From Zerene cesonia (taxonomy: Eukaryota > Arthropoda > Insecta > Lepidoptera > Pieridae), in contig NC_052112.1 of the NCBI RefSeq assembly GCF_012273895.1, positions 6,138,001 through 6,202,000 of the forward strand: a stretch of DNA of 64,000 nt, given 5' to 3'. A program made the position numbers and the translations under genes. Each line of letters opens with the position of its first letter. Within the stretch, counting starts at the first letter, position 1. The notes beneath the pieces were generated by a model that was not told the origin of the DNA, did not search any database, and worked only from the letters and a program-made list of their open reading frames with translations. This document shows, piece after piece, positions 49,096-61,560 of the stretch.

Positions 49096-50574
49096 TACAC
49101 GATATTGCATTGAAGAGGAAACATAAAACGACCCATGAAGGACCTACTGAATATGTAAAAAACTTTCTATGCCCATTTATATTTTCGAACTAAGCGCAGT
49201 ATATAAATTCAATAATATAAAGCACAGTATAGTCAATACAAAGTAAACGTATTAAAAATACGATACGATACAATGTGTCAAAAATATTTCACTAGTCAAG
49301 TGGGTACTTCATAAGATAAACATTATTTATTTTATTTAGATACATAATACATTTTATCAAATTCATACTGGTAAATTTACTGTAATTGAATTAAATTGAA
49401 TATCCAATACATAACAAAAAAGCAATAACAAAACACGGATTTGAAAGCTTATTAACAGAAAATTATATCAAATTATTAATTATAAAAATGCAATCATTTC
49501 TCTTTCGGTCTGTTTGTACAAATGATAAGCAAGGGCTGAGCACGCCATCTGGTGGGCCATGTTCAATAAAAGCGATGTCCTGCGGTGTCATTGTCCTCGG
49601 TAATTTGTAGCTACCATCACCTAAAACACCCTGTAAATAATTTAATACCAACGTTGTTTATTTGGGTAGGTACATATGCTAGGCTTTAATTTCAATGTTA
49701 TATGTGGGAAATGAGAAAATTATTGTTCATTTGATTGACAAAATATGTACCTTAAAGTAGGTTAAAGTGACTATATAATTAACGATGTATCGTTATGTAC
49801 CTTAACTTCTATCCAACTTTCAATACACCAAGAAAACAAACTATTGTTATATATTTTAAAAAGAACTATTTTCAACAGGAGCTACTTATGTTATTTATGC
49901 AGTTAACAGTATAAAACGTCCGTTAGGCTTCAGCACAGCAAGCTGCTAAGAATTTGTTTTTCCACACATCCATTTCCTTCATTCCGACGCATCACTTACC
50001 ATGGCATTTTTCTCGTTATCATACTGAAGAGACCACACACGACTTTAATAATTGATTTGAAGCATTCAGTCTTAGTAGGGGGGACTCTGTAACCCATTCA
50101 GCTGATTTTTTCCTCTCCTTCATTAGGAGCCTATCAAGTAAACGTTGTAAAGTTTTAACAATGAGGTACCCATTAAGAATGAAACCGCAACAGGTTTCGA
50201 TACAAAGAAATCAATAAAATTCTTCAAGCGGCACGAGCAAAAAGCATTATAGCAATCTGATCACGTTACTGTAAGGATAGCAAAAAATGTTGCGTGAGGA
50301 AAGTGCTCAAGTGAAAATATATTAAATTAATCACGAGTCTGACCGAGCTGCTTCGAATAAACCTTAGACTGCAGCTAAAAGGGCACATGTGGTACAAAAT
50401 TGCGCATACGAAATGCAACATTACAATCAATAATACATGAAGAGTTTGAAAATTTATTATGCGTTCATTCATAATATTTCAACAAATTGAGATATTTTTT
50501 AGTTTTGGATTTTTAAAATATAGTCTTGTACTTGCCTCGATTTGAACGTAAGAAAATGTTTTATAAAATGCGCG

Positions 50575-50656
50575 GGAGCGTTAGCCCGCCCCGCCATTAA
50601 GAACATTGCGGCGGCCAATCCAACCACGGTGGGAAGTAGGCGTGCCTCATTATAAA
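50575..50656 (+). promoter_or_regulatory. Promoter-like block: GC box, CCAAT box and TATA
   Basis: GCCCGCCCCGCC is followed by GCGGCGGCCAATCCAACC (CCAAT at 50615-50619), then GGCGTGCC and TATAAA at 50651-50656. It lies about 0.8 kb upstream of the putative leader exon of the odd-paired-type gene and could be an alternative promoter. Confidence 0.35.
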
Positions 50657-50898
50657 CACACATTAAATTACTACTTTTTACCGAATAATTGCTTGAAAAG
50701 AAATATAAATTAATTAAGATAATTATTATTTATTAATTAGCGGCTCGTGCGTACATCCATTGTGTTTAACTTCGATTCAATAAAAATTAAAGAAATTTCT
50801 TCTTTTTGTGACTTGCAAGTTGTTTCTAGGTATGGCAACCAATAATTTATAATTAATTGATCAGTATAAAAGTTTCAGTAGAAGTAGAGGTACCTACC

Positions 50899-50942
50899 AA
50901 ATGAAATGTTAATAAATGCACGTATTTATTAACATTTCATTT
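50899..50942. repeat. Perfect inverted repeat, 19-bp arms, 6-nt loop
   Basis: Arms 50899-50917 and 50924-50942 are exact reverse complements (AAATGAAATGTTAATAAAT). The loop is GCACGT. Confidence 0.95.
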
Positions 50943-51479
50943 CTTTTGATTACTTATGCTATTATTTTATTAAATTTCATCCATAGTGTCCAAAAAGTTA
51001 ATTATAGATAGTATTGGTAGGTAACAAAAAGAACAATTTCTGATGTATTTACATTTTTAAATCTTTCATGTCGCAATTACTATAATCTAGTTGTAGTATT
51101 TTATCTGAAACAAGAAAAAAGTTAAAGTAATGTAATTTATCACGAAGAATTATTATTTTCAGCTCCACCAACACGTGGACGCAGCATGACACGTATTAGA
51201 TTAAAGGCGACAACATGTGTTTTCTTTCTCACAGGAAAATACATTAGAGGTAACATTTCCCGGCATATTTTCTCTCTTTCCCACATACGCAATTTTCCAT
51301 CTGCGCAAGAGGACACGCGAATAAAGCTTGCTTGTAAACTAAATACGAGCTTTCAACGTAAATCTGATAAAACGTACACTTTACGGCACAAGTACAGTGA
51401 AATTTCTTCTTGTTTTATCAGAAGGCGATCTTCTTACTCTCTCTCGTTACCGAGCTCACGTGCGTTAGAGTGAGACAAC

Positions 51480-51976
51480 TATATAACGCGCGTAGCTTTA
51501 CAGAACGAAGTTTATTGGGCGAAAAAGTTCAAGTTGGTACGCCCTTTTCGCGGCGTTTAGGGCTGCGATAGCGCCTCCGGTCCCGGTTGTTCGGAATATT
51601 TTCTAAGAAGCAGTATGCCGGGTGTTATGTGGGGCGGCGTCGCGGGAGCCCGCAGTCATGCTGAGAGCCTCAGCAGAGTCGGTGGACACATGTCGCGAAG
51701 CTTTTCAAAGGACGGTGAAAAACATTCGTGTGACAATTCGATCGAAAAACCCATGGTGCTGAAATTGCCCAATTCTAATATTTACTGTGAAATTGTAACA
51801 AATTTATTATAACGATACGCCAATTTTATTTGTGATATTGATCAATTTTCTCATAGTTTACATGGATTTTTAGTTTTGGACTAGTTGTGAAGTGTTATAA
51901 TATTGTGTTTATTCATTTTTAGATATTTGTGCTTTATTTAAGTTCTTCAATTGGATTTTTCGCGGTAAATTCTCAA
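51480..51976 (+). other. Candidate promoter and noncoding first exon of the odd-paired-type gene
   Basis: TATATAA lies at 51480-51486 next to a GC-rich leader (CCTTTTCGCGGCGTTTAGGG and similar). A strong donor TCTCAA/GTAAGT falls at 51976/51977. The next acceptor upstream of the odd-paired coding exon is at 56116-56117. The frame of the zinc-finger exon has a stop at 56183-56185, so this exon would be untranslated for that protein. The link between the two exons is inferred, not shown. It contains a 65-codon ORF from 51615. Confidence 0.4.
51615..51812 (+). CDS. Upstream ORF of 65 codons in the candidate leader exon
   Basis: ATG at 51615 and TAA at 51810-51812 enclose a product starting MPGVMWGGVAGARS. 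It sits wholly before the donor at 51977 and shows no recognisable domain. It may be a regulatory uORF of the odd-paired-type mRNA, a small independent coding exon, or chance in a GC-rich leader. Confidence 0.25.
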   Translation: MPGVMWGGVAGARSHAESLSRVGGHMSRSFSKDGEKHSCDNSIEKPMVLKLPNSNIYCEIVTNLL

Positions 51977-54900
51977 GTAAGTATTCAAATGCAAAAAGAA
52001 TAAAAAAAAATCTTCTTTGTGAAATGATGTAAATGTCAATAAATTTCCTAAATAAAAGTTTATAGAAGCTTGGTGCCGATTTTGGTTAATATTGTAAAAA
52101 TAATTTACAATCTCCAATAACAATAAGCTAATACTATTATTTTACCTGTACTCGATGGGAAAAATGTTGCTCTGAACCGACTAAGCCTGAATTTTAGCAC
52201 AGAAAAATACGAAAATTATAATGAATAGACCTCATCCTATGTAAATATACTTAAATCTTATAGGTAGAGTGCCGAGTACAGAGCGCAATGCTAATGTGCA
52301 GAATCTTGGTACCTATTTATATAAATTAAAAAATTATTATGTCCATAAGTAATGTGATGTGATTAATACTGTCCATATTTAAATATAGAATTATTTATAC
52401 GAATGACAGTAAAGCTACGAATAGTTTTCACTGTAGCGTATTTTCCTTACCGTCGGCAGAGTGATTTTTGAAACAACATATTTGCTACTGTTTATTCAAA
52501 AAATGACACGGTATAATTTTTAAATGCCAAATATAATAATATGCGTTATCGTGTCTTTTTGATTATTTAATTAATGTAATATTATATGTAATATACAAAC
52601 AGAACGAAGAACAATAAGTTATTTATTGAGTGTCTTGGTGGCTATAGGCATGCACCATTGAAATATATTTTATTTAGATTCTCTTATAATTTTTAATCAA
52701 TCATTTTGTTTCTTATATTGTCATTAAATACAAATGGAGATTCAATTGTACCATCGATGTAATATTACAAACATTGAAACTTTAAAAATAAAATATGATT
52801 TTGTACAAATCATTGTTCATAAAAAATATTAAAAATTATATCCCGGTATTTCTCTATTTCTATTTTTATATTTAATAGATAAGTCAAAAGATCGTTATGA
52901 ACAATTCATAGTAAGCCCAATACTTGATACAGATTATTAAAAGTAAATTCAATAAAAAATTACTGGTAAGTTCAATATCTAGCAAAAAATTATATAAATA
53001 TTTAAAATTAACATTTTTTGCCATCTAGGTATTAATTATGTACCTACTTGAACTTTTGCATCATAAAGACATTCCATTTTAAGTAACATTTTTTTAAAAA
53101 CAACGAAAAAGAGCTTGATTAATATTATTTCTCATTTACATGATTATGTATAATGGAATATATAAACAAATAATTTAACGTGAATGTTAATGTAAAGTTG
53201 AACTAGTATTTAATTATTAAACAATTTAACCTTTAAACCTTATTTGTCTAATTCATAATACAGTCTATATTATTAAAACATAAATACTATGTATTTAGGA
53301 AGTACATTAGAAATGCCTTCTTTATAACAAAAGAAATATGGAACGCTTAAAAAATATGACTGTGTTAATTACTGCTTTTGGAAAAAATAATAAGCTTTCA
53401 TAATTAATTTATTTAAATCTGTACGTACTGCATATTTTTATACCGTTCTGGAATGGTGTTTTACTTATTTTGATAAAAAATATAACGATTTTTTATTAGT
53501 TAGGTCATAACTTAAATATGATCGTAATAAAACATATTTTAACAAATGAAAATAGATTCTTTTTCTTTCTTCGGGGCAAGAAAAAAACGAATAATTGTTA
53601 CTTGTAGGTGGAAACTCCACTATTATGAAGGCGTATGTATTTATATAAACTATTAAAATCAAAATTACTTATTTAATACTTTCATACCTTCTTGTGTTTA
53701 AAAAAAATATAGTATTTAATTTTTAATTATTAAAAAAATAAAGAATGTATGTAAATGCAAAAAAAAATACTTTAATATGTTTATTCCTATAATATCAATA
53801 ACATTTATTGTATATCTATTCGTAATGGATATTATCAAATAAATTAAGTAAATAGGTACTAAATAGTGTATGATAAACCAAACTGTGTAATATTTGAAAG
53901 CATAAGTAAATAATAGGTATTTAAAATTTTATACAAGTATTATAAAATGAGGTAATGAAAACTTAAGGCAATTAATTTAATTGGTATTCCTAGGAACAAA
54001 TAAAGCATTCCTATGAGGAATAAGTTAAGTAAAAGATTAGAATCAATATTTTAAAGACTCAAGCCAATAGTTTAGTTTAGAAATACCCATAGAAGACACA
54101 TTTTTTTAGATTTTGTTAGCGAATATAATATAAATGTTTTATAATTGTATTTATAATATATGATTATGATTATTTATAACATATGATAGTTTTAATATTG
54201 GTAAAATACAAATTATAAGATTTCATTACACTGTCATATTTAATAAATTCGCACAATAAGGGAATTATAACATTAAGGGTCTAATACTTAGGTACCTACT
54301 TCACTATATTTTTTAGGTTATCTAGTCATTATTAGGGACTGCATAATATTATTATAATGCTTCATTCACATAATACATTCAGTAGTGTTTAAATTTTTGA
54401 ATATAATTTGTTTGTTATTTAATAGCTTTTAGCTAAATAGTATATTGTTACTTAAGATGACTGAGTATAATTTACGGTTCTAATGTAAAATATCTATAAA
54501 TTATCCACATCCAAGTATATAGATAAATTTCATATTCTTAGAAAATGAACATGATTCATGATTTATATGAAAAAAATTATATACAGTTTACTCTTTCTCT
54601 TTCGATTTATAGAGACGACAAATGTTTAGGTATGTTTAATATTTTATTTTACGTAAATATTAAATAAGAAGTAAAACGTATTAAAGTAAAGCTGTTGCAA
54701 CTTAATATAGCGTACCTATCACATGTAAAAAGTTAGCTTTGTCTTTTGTTTTATGCTTACTATAAAATATACCTAAGTTTAATGTAGGGTTACTAAACTT
54801 AGTATGCATATCGCTTTTACGTTTTTATTTATTTTATTTAATATGACTTCGTAATATTTAGCTCGGTGGAGCAATAAATCTCATAAACAGATCTTGTAGT

Positions 54901-56117
54901 TAACGGTTTTTGTTAAAGTTCCGCCATTATTTTCCTAATGTGATTAAAACTAATTCCCTGAAAATCCCCGCAGCTGCAAAAAATTAAGAACAGACACATT
55001 CACTTACCATCAATGCTGTTAAACTTAGCGGGACTTAACGAGGCTGAATGCGCTGTAAATTGTTTTCAAAACGTCAGATTTTTAGTAATCCTATTGCTTG
55101 ATGTACGTCTGTGGAGATCTGTCAACCCGTTGCTTTGTGAGGAGGCGGCCACGCGGTGGGGAGCCCACAGATCAGGCACAGATTAGATACATATCTGAAG
55201 GAATGACATTGTTTGGCTGGCGCAGGTAATGTTGCCCGGGCGTGGTCCGCATGGAACGATGAAGTGCTCCAAACAATACGTAAACAACGTTATTTTCAAA
55301 TAATGCGATTATCCTTATCCGCTAGACAAACTCGTTCAGATGTTAAATGTAGGTGCATTTTTTTCTGGATGCCTTCATTTGACGTTTCAATTATTTTATA
55401 TGTATTTTTCCACAAAAAATCAGTGAAACGAAACTGACTTTATAGAAAATAATATTACATGGCACTTTTTCATTTTGTAAATAAAAATAACGTAGTACAT
55501 AAATTTTAATCGCAAAAACAAAACAATAATATTTTTTTATTGCTTTACGTAGGTATATCGATCTTAATTAAAACATCTTGAACGTTATAATATTGTTTAA
55601 TCCGACATGATCTCAATAATAATTGAAAACAAGTTTAAGTTTTCTTTTTGTGAAAATAATAGCCTTCGGCATTCATTACAATATAAAACAGGTTATTAAT
55701 TGGTAGTGGTGGATTTTATGCACGACCATAGTCTATTTTATAAGTCGTTAAACTATACACGCTAAACCCCGCAATAAAAGCGATTTCGGTCTGCCTAACA
55801 AATAAATTAAAATTAAATATACACGCACACAATTGGAATTTTTGTCTCAGGCGTATAAAAGTGTCCTATAAATTTACCCACAGTTTAATTTAATGTCCAA
55901 AAGTGCCTGCTTCACTTTTTTTATTATAAATAAACGTTCGATGCCGGTTATGGGTGCTCGAACGTGTGTTATTATTTTGAGAAATGGCTTTGAATTTGTC
56001 TCGGGATCACCTTGCTTTCTGGACTGGATTTATAAATATATTTTTTACCTTTTTTCATCATAAGAACGTCTTAACAAATTTTTAAAAATGTTAAAATGTA
56101 TTTAATTGTTTTAACAG
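51977..56117. other. Presumed intron 1 of the odd-paired-type gene
   Basis: AT-rich with no supported exon. A less AT-rich block at 54950-55270 contains CCCCGCAGCTGC, GGAGGCGGCCACGCGGTGGG and CAGATTAGATAC. It is a plausible regulatory module. The 74-aa ORF at 55213 opens with TTG and has no motif. Confidence 0.45.
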
Positions 56118-56145
56118 GTCGTTCAAACGAGAGTTACGCTGAGGA

Positions 56146-56181
56146 ATGATTGGCCGTGAAGGAATTAAAAACAGAAGATAA
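56146..56181 (+). promoter_or_regulatory. Short uORF before the odd-paired-type start codon
   Basis: ATG at 56146 opens 11 codons (MIGREGIKNRR) closed by TAA at 56179-56181, between the acceptor at 56117 and the main start at 56300. It could damp translation if this leader is used. Confidence 0.4.
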
Positions 56182-56299
56182 CTAAATTGGCCAGGAAGCG
56201 GCCGATTTATTGTTTTACGCGCAATTACCAGCGGGGAGGCCCGCCGTGTGGATGGTGGCGGGCGAATGGGGCTATGCGCCGGTGTCGGCCACACCCGCC

Positions 56300-56954
56300 A
56301 TGAACGCTTTCCTTGAAACGAACCACGCGCATCTCGCTTCTTACGGCCTGAAGATGTCACCACAGCCGGCGTGCGGCGTCGGCACGCAGCACCGCGCCGC
56401 CGCGCCGCACCCGCCGCCCCATCATCCGCCGCACTACCAACCGTACCCGCTACACTCCTATCAGCCGGGTTACCTCCGGGAGTACAGCGGATGCGGCGAA
56501 CTGTTCCCGCAGCAACCTCTCGAACAGAGCTGGGACTGGCGCGGCGACGTGCACTACCAAGGAGGTGCTCCACCTCTAGTACCTCACGCCCATCCACACA
56601 CGCCACACGCCTTTCTTCGATATGTACGAGCGCCTCCGCGACGGGATATGCGGTGTCAGTGGCTGGACCCTGATCAACCACCGCCGAGAAAACTATGCAA
56701 CAAGTTGTTTTCAAGCATGCACGAAATAGTGACGCATTTGACGGTAGAGCACGTGGGAGGGCCGGAATGCACAACACACGCGTGCTTCTGGCAAGGTTGT
56801 TCGAGGAATGGGAGACCCTTCAAAGCGAAATACAAACTTGTGAATCACATTAGAGTGCACACCGGAGAGAAGCCGTTCCCCTGTCCGTTCCCAGGCTGTG
56901 GGAAGGTGTTTGCGAGATCGGAAAATTTGAAGATTCATAAACGGACGCATACAG
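56300..56954 (+). CDS. opa: Zic/odd-paired zinc-finger transcription factor, first coding exon (5' part of gene)
   Basis: The start MNAFLETNHAHLASYGLKMS matches the conserved N-terminus of arthropod odd-paired. An in-frame ATG at 56252 would add 16 residues but has a poorer context, and a frame stop at 56183 limits extension. The exon encodes 218 residues plus one base. A His/Pro-rich segment (36-57) precedes the ZOC box HAFLRYVR (103-110). The atypical Zic finger 1 (C119, C133, H146, H151) is followed by finger 2 (C162, C167, H183, H187) and finger 3 (C195, C200, H213, H217). The exon ends TGG-type at THTG with donor GTAATT. Zic proteins bind GC-rich sites; in Drosophila opa is a pair-rule and late patterning factor. 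Fingers 4-5 and the C-terminus are not in the window. Confidence 0.96.
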
Positions 56955-59355
56955 GTAATTTAATTTTGATTATTATGGATTTATACTCATCAATTTACAT
57001 ATCAATTGATGATAGAATGTATAAGACGTGTGTTAAGGTAAACTATGTGCAGTAAGATGTCAAAGCTCGAGCCCACAAGTGTCGATCGGTCGAAGCATTT
57101 CATATCTCATTAATTCATAATGAATAGCCCCCCGCGGTTATCCATGTGGTCTCACAGATGCTCGCTGTTGCGATGCGTCGGACACGCCTTGACAATAACT
57201 CGGTCAACACAATGACTCCCAACCTCATGCAAACACAACAAACTATCTGTCAAAAATCAATGACACCAACCGAACGGTGAGAACAACCGTCCAGCTAACG
57301 GAGCCCAATGTTATATCCACTGTCGACTTGTGAAGTCCGTTTCTTGGTACTATGAATCGAATCGTTTAACTTGAAACTTCATTTTCGATTTATTATCAGT
57401 CTTAAGATTCATCGGTATTGTATACTGTGAAATAAAAAATGCGTCATAAATTAAAATGTCCAGTGCTGCTGGCTCGTTTCACCATGGGTTGTCTCTTTCA
57501 CGCACTAGAACATTATGATAAGAAGAGCATTGACACATTTTAAGGCTTTAAAGGTTCGGTCAACAAATTCTTTGGCAAGGCACATTAAGACCATCTGCTT
57601 TTATTTTTTTTTCTTGGCCATATTCGACTGTAGTTGCGTATAAACTATTGTACTTTGCCCCCGTCTGCTATTATTTCTAGGCATTTCTGAATAGGCAGAC
57701 CTTTTTGTGGTGAAGTTTGGAGAATTGTTTTACGATAGCTATAAATTTTACTTTAGTATCAACAGGAACATCACAATAATATAGTGTTGTTCTAATGGCT
57801 GAGCTAAGAAATAAATATGAGTAGGTGATAGTTTTAAATTATGATTTTAGTTGTGCAAATTAGCCATTTTAAAACTTAGAATGTTTTATATTTTCAAGTT
57901 ACCTAAGTTTTATTTCACTTTGAGGGAAAAATGAATCAATATGGGATTGATAAAATTCCAGTATTGATATTATCTAAACGTAGAGACAGATCGACGATGG
58001 CCTCAAGCCTTCCGTGAAACTGATATTTTTATAAACACGTTTCAAATGTAACATAATCCTGCGTGTTTGGAAGTCGGTAGCTCAATTTATTTGCTATTGG
58101 TTTACAGTTTAACATATCAATTTTATTTAAATGATATCGATCTTTTTGCTTACGTAATTTCGCTAATAAAATAAAACCATTTTTTTCTGTACCTGATAAA
58201 ATTAATTCACAGAATTTGCAGAGATTTACGGATAACATTCTTTCGGTATGGTATAGTATAATATTATCTGTGGTATGGGTTTTTACAAACCAATATTTAA
58301 TAAATTGATCTATAATATGATTTATTTTAAAGATGAGTCAGTATAATTATTAATTCTTGTCAAATAAACACGAGCGTTACTAATTGTTTGAGTATAGCCG
58401 AAAGCTATATCGTGTCTGTGGCCCGCGTCAAATGCCCGCCGGCAATCGCATTGGGATTTTTGACGCAAAACCACACCTTCAATGTGTAAATATCATAATA
58501 ACGAATGTAGTCAAGCGGCTATTAGTGTTTTATTTAATTGAGACATTTTTATAATCGCGTAGAGATTATGGGAAAATATAAAAAAATTGAAAATTGTGAC
58601 ACTTTTTGAATTTCGTTCGTATTTTTAAGGATAATTATGTCTAAAATACATTAATGATGCAATTATTTGAAAGTAACACGAACAACTATACAGAAATGTT
58701 TAAATGCCTCAGGTATATACGGTTACTGGTTCTAAAAATTCAGTAGGTATTTGATACAAATTCAAGACTTTTTATTTCAATGTATTTCATCCACGTGTAC
58801 GTTATTAATATTCATGAGATGTCAATATCACTGTAATTTGGTTGTAATATATTTCATAACCAACTTAAATATGAATTGCTTTATACTTTGTGTACACTGC
58901 TCTCCAATCTCTATGTAACATGAATCTCTCACAGTCGTCTGAATAATTTTATTTCATATAAAATACAATTTTCTTCCGCATCATTAAAATACTGGTTCAA
59001 GGGATAGGGCCGCACACAATACTGTAATGATGATATGATTTCGAATGAAGACGACCCCCTATCAAACGCAGAGCTCAGCTAATATGCCGTATAAAATGAC
59101 GCTTTCAAAATATTTTGCAAACAATGCGGAACCCTTCTGAACTTGCGGTTTGTGTGTATGCACCCGTCGAGTGCAGATCCTCTACTTTATTGCCTCTAAC
59201 TAAATATTATTGTTCTCAACGTGTAATAAACTTAATTACTTGATCATTCGTTATGGATTTTCGTATTGATTGTATAAGAAATACATCATATTTTTAAAAG
59301 TTAAATTTTAATCAAAAATAAACGAATAATTCAGAAAAAATTGATTTATATATTA

Positions 59356-59420
59356 ACTAGCTGACCCGGCAAACGTTGTTCCGCCTTACTCTTATCATTT
59401 AGGGGTATGGTAGGCAGGAG
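59356..59420 (+). repeat. Interspersed repeat, family Y copy 2
   Basis: AACTAGCTGACCCGGCAAAC, then CTCTTATCATTTAGGG, matching the inverted copy at 41020-41092. Confidence 0.75.
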
Positions 59421-59605
59421 TATAGTAACGAACATTGTGACACGAAAATTTTATATAAGTATATAGAGAAAAGATAATTTGTCGCTTCAGTTAATAACTC
59501 GTTTATATATGGGTATCTTCACGTATCTACAACAAAAACTCGCAATTTGAAAACATAAAACAATTTAGAAATTAAAAACTTTTTAACGGATTTTAAACGC
59601 GATTT

Positions 59606-59659
59606 ATTCATTATATTATTAACGGACGTTTTAAAACGTCCGTTAATAATATAATGAAT
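59606..59659. repeat. 54-bp perfect palindrome (27-bp arms, no loop)
   Basis: Bases 59606-59632 and 59633-59659 are exact reverse complements with centre TTTTAAAA. The arm starts ATTCATTATATTATTAACGG. It lies about 200 nt past repeat family Y copy 2. Confidence 0.95.
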
Positions 59660-60044
59660 CCGAAACGTCGTCGTCGTAAATGTATAAAACTCGCGTAAAA
59701 TCAAACACAAGAAAATACTATAAAACAATTTATCATTTTATTTAAAAGATATCAATAAAATAAGTATGTTAATACAATAGTTAATAAAAAAATTAATCTC
59801 AGCATATGATAATGTTGTAACCCTGTAACAATCGGCAGCGTATCAAAGCCGTTTATGAGGAGCGGCGGCCATCTGCCCCGGATTGAGAAATTGTATAAAA
59901 AATATTTCTATAAAGTACCAATATACGTGCTGCATATGTGTGCATTGTTGAGGGGAGATGGGAATATGTTAGCTGAGAGTTGAGCTTAAAAAATAAATTA
60001 AAGTCTAAAGCAAAAAATAAAGCAGAAATTAAACTAACAATAAA

Positions 60045-60200
60045 CAACTAGCGATCCACCCGGCTTCACCCTGTACATATTATGTAGCCTATAAGCCTTC
60101 AGGGATCACGTACAAATTCCACACTGAAAGAATTTTGAAATCGGTCCAGTAGTTCCTGAGATTTAATTTTTTATTTACTCTTTTGTATTTAATCTTAGAA
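60045..60200 (+). repeat. LINE-tail-like fragment
   Basis: AACTAGCGATCCACCCGGCT, then TATGTAGCCTATAAGCC, TCCACACTGAAAGAATTTTG and ATCGGTCCAGTAGTTCCTGA, a phrase order of RTE-like LINE ends. A related copy follows at 61365-61560. Confidence 0.6.
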
Positions 60201-61364
60201 GTATAGAAGTTTTGATGTGCTGGCCAATCACACTAATATTGAACAAAATTAGTGTTCTATTTTTAGATGCTAACTACATCATAACAATTAATAATATAGG
60301 ACGATAAAAATGGCTGCACAAAACGTAACAACATGGGCGTGGCTATCACTCTATAATAAGTGCTGTCTGTACCTTAGCCCTCGTCCCAAAATCTCACTTC
60401 AATTTTCACACAAGCATGTCCAAAATCAGGGACTCACCAACACATGAATAGCAACCCTACAAAGCTGTGATCGCATGATATTGTCGCCTCGAATAGACAA
60501 TACTGTTCTAAGCGGTTTACTTTTTATCTGCTTTGTGAGCACGTCCCCTTCCTACGTACACAATGTCGATGTGACAACATGGTACATGAAATTCGAACCG
60601 GCATATATACGCTAAGCATATTTAAATAACAATAGCAATCCGTATCTACAGCTCTGTTCTGTAAACGATACCCGTTTCAGATGTTCGCACCTGATTTGAT
60701 AAGGTACCAAATTTTCGGCAAAAAAATCACAGCGATGCGACCGTCTACTGTATTTCGCTAAATTTCAAAGCGCTGGACAGTGCGAACAGGGTTTTGGCGT
60801 GCGAGCAAAAACCTCGTCGCCATGATACGGCTGCAAGAGGCTGGAACGCGTCTTCAGCCACATTGCGCGCTACATCCAACTGCATCGAATGCCATTGTAC
60901 GATACGCATCTTGCATTGCTAATGCGATCTGCAATTAAATAGATAGCTGTCGATTAAACAACAGCTTCTTACAACGCATTAAGAATGATACACGTTTATA
61001 ATTCACTGAAGTTAAATCAATGCGAATATAAACATAATTGCGACTTACATTCTCATCTATATGTGGATATCGAGATGATGTTTTTGTCATTACATAATGT
61101 GCTTGTATCTACCACCCGCATCGATCTTCCCTTAATGAATAATGAATCGATAAAGCCAGATAAGTCAAATCCTTGCGGATAACTTTTTTGTTGCTATTTT
61201 TAAATCGCTGATTATGAATGTAACTCTAGAAATAAATGAAAATTTATTAAATGATGCTCCAAAATTTATTTCTATTAACATTTCACATTTTTATTGCAAA
61301 GATCATATTTTAGTAGTAGAGGGGTTTAAAGTTTCTAATTTCTTACCTCCACATTTGCATTTGT

Positions 61365-61560
61365 ATACTAATAGCTGTTCGCGCCAGCTTCGCCTGCGTT
61401 ACATATGTACCTAGCCTATGTCACTCAGTGAAGTTGCAGCTTTCCAATAGTGAAAGAATTTTTGAATTCTCTCCAGCAGTTTGCGTGAAAACGTTACAAA
61501 CATACAAAAATACAAAATTTTCCTCTTTATAATATTAGCGTAGACTGTATAGCGTACAAT
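61365..61560 (+). repeat. LINE-tail-like fragment, related to 60045-60200
   Basis: TAGCTGTTCGCGCCAGCTTC, then ACCTAGCCTATGTCACTCAG, AGTGAAAGAATTTTTGAATT and CCAGCAGTTTGCGTGAAAAC, ending in TATAATATTAGCGTAGAC. Confidence 0.6.

Larger units (their letters stand above)
38762..51479. other. Gene desert upstream of the odd-paired-type gene, right part
   Basis: No coding gene is supported. There are GC-rich blocks at 39137-39178, 39785-39867, 42010-42300, 44310-44380, 47320-47600, 48350-48480 and 50575-50660, scattered in AT-rich sequence. It also holds repeat family Y (41020-41092), SINE-like copy E (48878-49095), hairpins at 43088-43149 and 50899-50942, and a 132-aa minus-strand ORF (46601-46203) of unknown meaning. 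The pattern fits the cis-regulatory region of a developmental regulator, which is inference. Confidence 0.55.

Noticed and set aside
48889..49110. 73-aa minus-strand ORF
   Set aside because: It lies within SINE-like copy E.
55213..55437. 74-aa plus-strand ORF in intron 1 of the odd-paired-type gene
   Set aside because: It opens with TTG and has no motif; the GC-rich start looks regulatory.
56117..56183. Coding continuity of the odd-paired frame into the upstream exon
   Set aside because: A TAA at 56183-56185 in the zinc-finger frame blocks translation from upstream sequence.
56210..56251. Extension of the odd-paired protein to 56210
   Set aside because: That start would be a TTG codon, which is not expected in an insect mRNA. 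ATG at 56300 matches the conserved MNAF start.
56091..56777. 228-aa minus-strand ORF
   Set aside because: It is antisense to the odd-paired coding exon, whose plus-strand frame has clear zinc fingers and the conserved N-terminus.
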